Source: Bacteroidota bacterium
Lineage (GTDB): Bacteria > Bacteroidota > Bacteroidia > Bacteroidales > JAAUTT01
Direction of reading: 5' to 3'
NCBI GenBank assembly: GCA_021779665.1
Contig: JAJYAG010000065.1
Span: forward strand, 1 to 33,327
DNA length: 33,327 bases
Shown: one piece after another, positions 31,679 through 33,327 of the stretch
Layout: every line of letters starts with the position of its first letter
Position numbering within the stretch: position 1 is the stretch's first letter
The notes under the pieces: model-generated
What the model was told of the DNA's origin: nothing
The model's database searches: none
What the model saw: only the letters and a program-made list of their open reading frames with translations
Made by a program: the position numbers and the translations under genes

Positions 31679-33178
31679 ATGATTTTGGATAACATTTCGG
31701 ACTACACAGAGGGGAAGGAGAATACATCTTACATGATGCAGTTTCTGACAGAAAACACTTCAGATATTTTTCTTGTAATTGACTCCAGTGGCAAATTTTT
31801 ATATGCAAACCCCTCGGCTTACAGCGAACTGGAATATTCGCCTGAAGAATTTAAACAAATAAACATTCATCATCTGAATGCCATATTTAAAAATTTCGAG
31901 TGGAATAATTTCCTGAATGTCCCTTTCGAAAATGTCCTGAGCACAAAATCGGGCAATAATTTGCATGCCGAGTTCAGAACAACTCTTTTTAGCGCAAATA
32001 ATTACTTGCTTATAATCAGAAATCTAACAGATAAAAGAAGAATTTCTCAGGAAATGAGAGATAACCCCCTCAAATACCAGTTACTTGCCGAATATTCCAC
32101 CGATTTGATTTCCCGGCACAATCCTGACGGAATATGCACCTATGTATCTCCTTCGTGCGAAAGAATATTGGGTTACAAACCTGAAGAGATAATAGGACGC
32201 AAAAACTTCGAATTTATTGTTGAAGAAGATCTCCCGATTGCCGAGCAGGTATATCCTGAAATACTCAGTAAACCTATTGTTCAGACTTCAACTTACAGAG
32301 TCAGGCATAAACTGGGTCACGAAATCTGGTTCGAATCCACCTGCCAGGCTATAAAAGATCCGAGAAACGGTGAAGTTACAGAAGTTTATGCAACCTCACG
32401 CGATATATCGGAAAGGAAAAAGTTTGAGAAAGAACTGATAATAGCCAAAGAAAAGGCTGTGGAAAGCGATTATCTGAAAACTGCTTTTCTCCAGAATATG
32501 AGTCATGAAATACGAACCCCGATTAATGCAATCATGGGTTTTTCGGATTTATTGACCGAGCATCTGGACGACAAAGAAAAACTCCGGTATTTTTCAGAGA
32601 TTATCTCCAGCCGAAGCAACGATCTTCTTGAAATTATAAACGACATTCTTGATATCGCCCGAATTGAGGCTGGTCAGGCAAAGGTTAAAACCGAAACATT
32701 TAGTTTAAAAGACCTGATGGATGATCTTATAAAATTTTTCTCGGAACATCAGGTTAAACTTAAAAAACAGCATATTGCTTTTGAGTTGAGGCTTTCGCCC
32801 GAAATTGAAAACTTAACCATCACAACCGATCAGATAAAGCTGAAGCAGATTCTTATTAACCTTATTGGAAATGCTTTTAAATTCACCCGGCAGGGCAAAA
32901 TTGAAGGTGGCGCTTATATTTCACAAGGCAGGCTTACCTTCTATGTTTCCGATACCGGCATTGGAATTCCGCAGGACAAGCACAGCTATATCTTTGAGCG
33001 CTTTTCACAAATATCTTCTAACGAGAAAAACCTGGGAGGAACAGGACTAGGACTCTCTATTGTAAAAGGCTTGGTTAAACTTCTGGGTGGAGAAATTTCT
33101 TTAAAATCCCTCCCTGGTGAGGGAAGTACTTTCAGTTTTACCATTGAACGCAATTTAAACCAAACTTCACAAATATAA
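31679..33178 (+). CDS. Soluble PAS-PAS sensor histidine kinase
   Basis: 499 residues with no membrane segment, so a cytoplasmic sensor. PAS 1 spans about 20-120 (DIFLVIDSSGKFLYANPSA) and PAS 2 about 133-250 (DLISRHNPDGICTYVSPSCE, ILGYKPEEIIGR, YATSRDISERKKFE). The HisKA domain has MSHEIRTPINAIMGFSDLL with phospho-acceptor His276. The HATPase domain has the N-box ILINLIGNAFKFT (391-403), G1 box DTGIGIP and G2 box GGTGLGLSIV. There is no receiver domain and no response-regulator gene next to it within the window, so it is an orphan kinase here. The PAS domains show no cofactor-specific residue that I can name; the signal could be redox, light or a small ligand. Confidence 0.94.
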   Translation: MILDNISDYTEGKENTSYMMQFLTENTSDIFLVIDSSGKFLYANPSAYSELEYSPEEFKQINIHHLNAIFKNFEWNNFLNVPFENVLSTKSGNNLHAEFRTTLFSANNYLLIIRNLTDKRRISQEMRDNPLKYQLLAEYSTDLISRHNPDGICTYVSPSCERILGYKPEEIIGRKNFEFIVEEDLPIAEQVYPEILSKPIVQTSTYRVRHKLGHEIWFESTCQAIKDPRNGEVTEVYATSRDISERKKFEKELIIAKEKAVESDYLKTAFLQNMSHEIRTPINAIMGFSDLLTEHLDDKEKLRYFSEIISSRSNDLLEIINDILDIARIEAGQAKVKTETFSLKDLMDDLIKFFSEHQVKLKKQHIAFELRLSPEIENLTITTDQIKLKQILINLIGNAFKFTRQGKIEGGAYISQGRLTFYVSDTGIGIPQDKHSYIFERFSQISSNEKNLGGTGLGLSIVKGLVKLLGGEISLKSLPGEGSTFSFTIERNLNQTSQI

Positions 33179-33289
33179 CTAACTGACATTCATTACGATT
33201 TCATTTTCAGACAGACAATTCTCCAAACCATCGATTCAAATAGGCACGTCTATCTAATAAATTGCAGATAAAAAAACATCGCTGGTACT

Positions 33290-33321
33290 TTTGATTCAAA
33301 TTTCTAAAAATATGAATCAAA
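33290..33321. repeat. Inverted repeat at the window edge
   Basis: TTTGATTCA (33290-33298) and TGAATCAAA (33313-33321) are exact inverted copies 14 bases apart. A further GATTCAAAT at 33233-33241 repeats the same core. The 149 bases after the kinase hold no gene; these repeats may be operator sites for the next gene or a weak terminator. Confidence 0.4.
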
Positions 33322-33327
33322 TGATAA

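Overview
The window looks like a chromosomal segment of a free-living Bacteroidota, probably in or near Bacteroidales/Marinilabiliales; this is inferred from gene content, not from a marker gene. Evidence is the AT-rich intergenic DNA, several promoters of the phylum type (TTTG, 19-nt spacer, TAnnTTTG), TonB-linked outer-membrane receptors with carboxypeptidase-regulatory domains, a SprB/Ig-repeat surface protein, a GldM-type domain and many lipoproteins. I see no tRNA, rRNA, CRISPR array, insertion sequence or phage gene.

Layout. 1-2286 (minus): the N-terminal 637 residues of a giant repeat-bearing secreted protein, preceded by a small secreted protein resembling its first domain. 2551-4930 (minus): rbfA, a methyltransferase and a LolC/E-like permease, packed as an operon and divergent from trpS (5042-6034). 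6113-7736 (minus): ECF sigma factor, zinc-binding anti-sigma factor and a membrane-anchored Spy/CpxP-like protein, ending at a bidirectional terminator and divergent from a TonB-dependent receptor (7989-10445). 10630-12678 (plus): a BlaI/BlaR1-type pair in which the M56 sensor-protease carries GldM-like C-terminal domains in place of a penicillin sensor. 12792-17438 (minus): a four-gene unit of TonB-dependent receptor, secreted TPR-like protein, LytS-type kinase and LytTR response regulator. 17439-17908 is gene-free and holds repeat-like DNA.

17909-23732 carries a GNAT-like protein, a YdeI-like protein, a secreted carboxypeptidase-regulatory protein, an M3 peptidase lipoprotein and an orphan Imm5-like immunity protein. 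23810-26213 (minus): a GH3 lipoprotein and a DUF2141 protein. 26383-28492 (plus): an overlapping polysaccharide deacetylase/GNAT pair. Then follow a secreted type-B carboxylesterase, a PLDc_N-like membrane peptide, a small conserved hypothetical, an LspA-like protein missing one catalytic aspartate, and a PAS/PAS hybrid-less histidine kinase.

The common theme is envelope biology: surface adhesion, outer-membrane uptake, envelope-stress sensing and polymer or protein turnover. The best candidates for something undescribed are the BlaR1-GldM fusion with its operator-rich promoter, the receptor-TPR-LytS-LytTR operon, and the LspA-like protein with an altered active site. Functional statements are homology recognised by eye; no database search was run.
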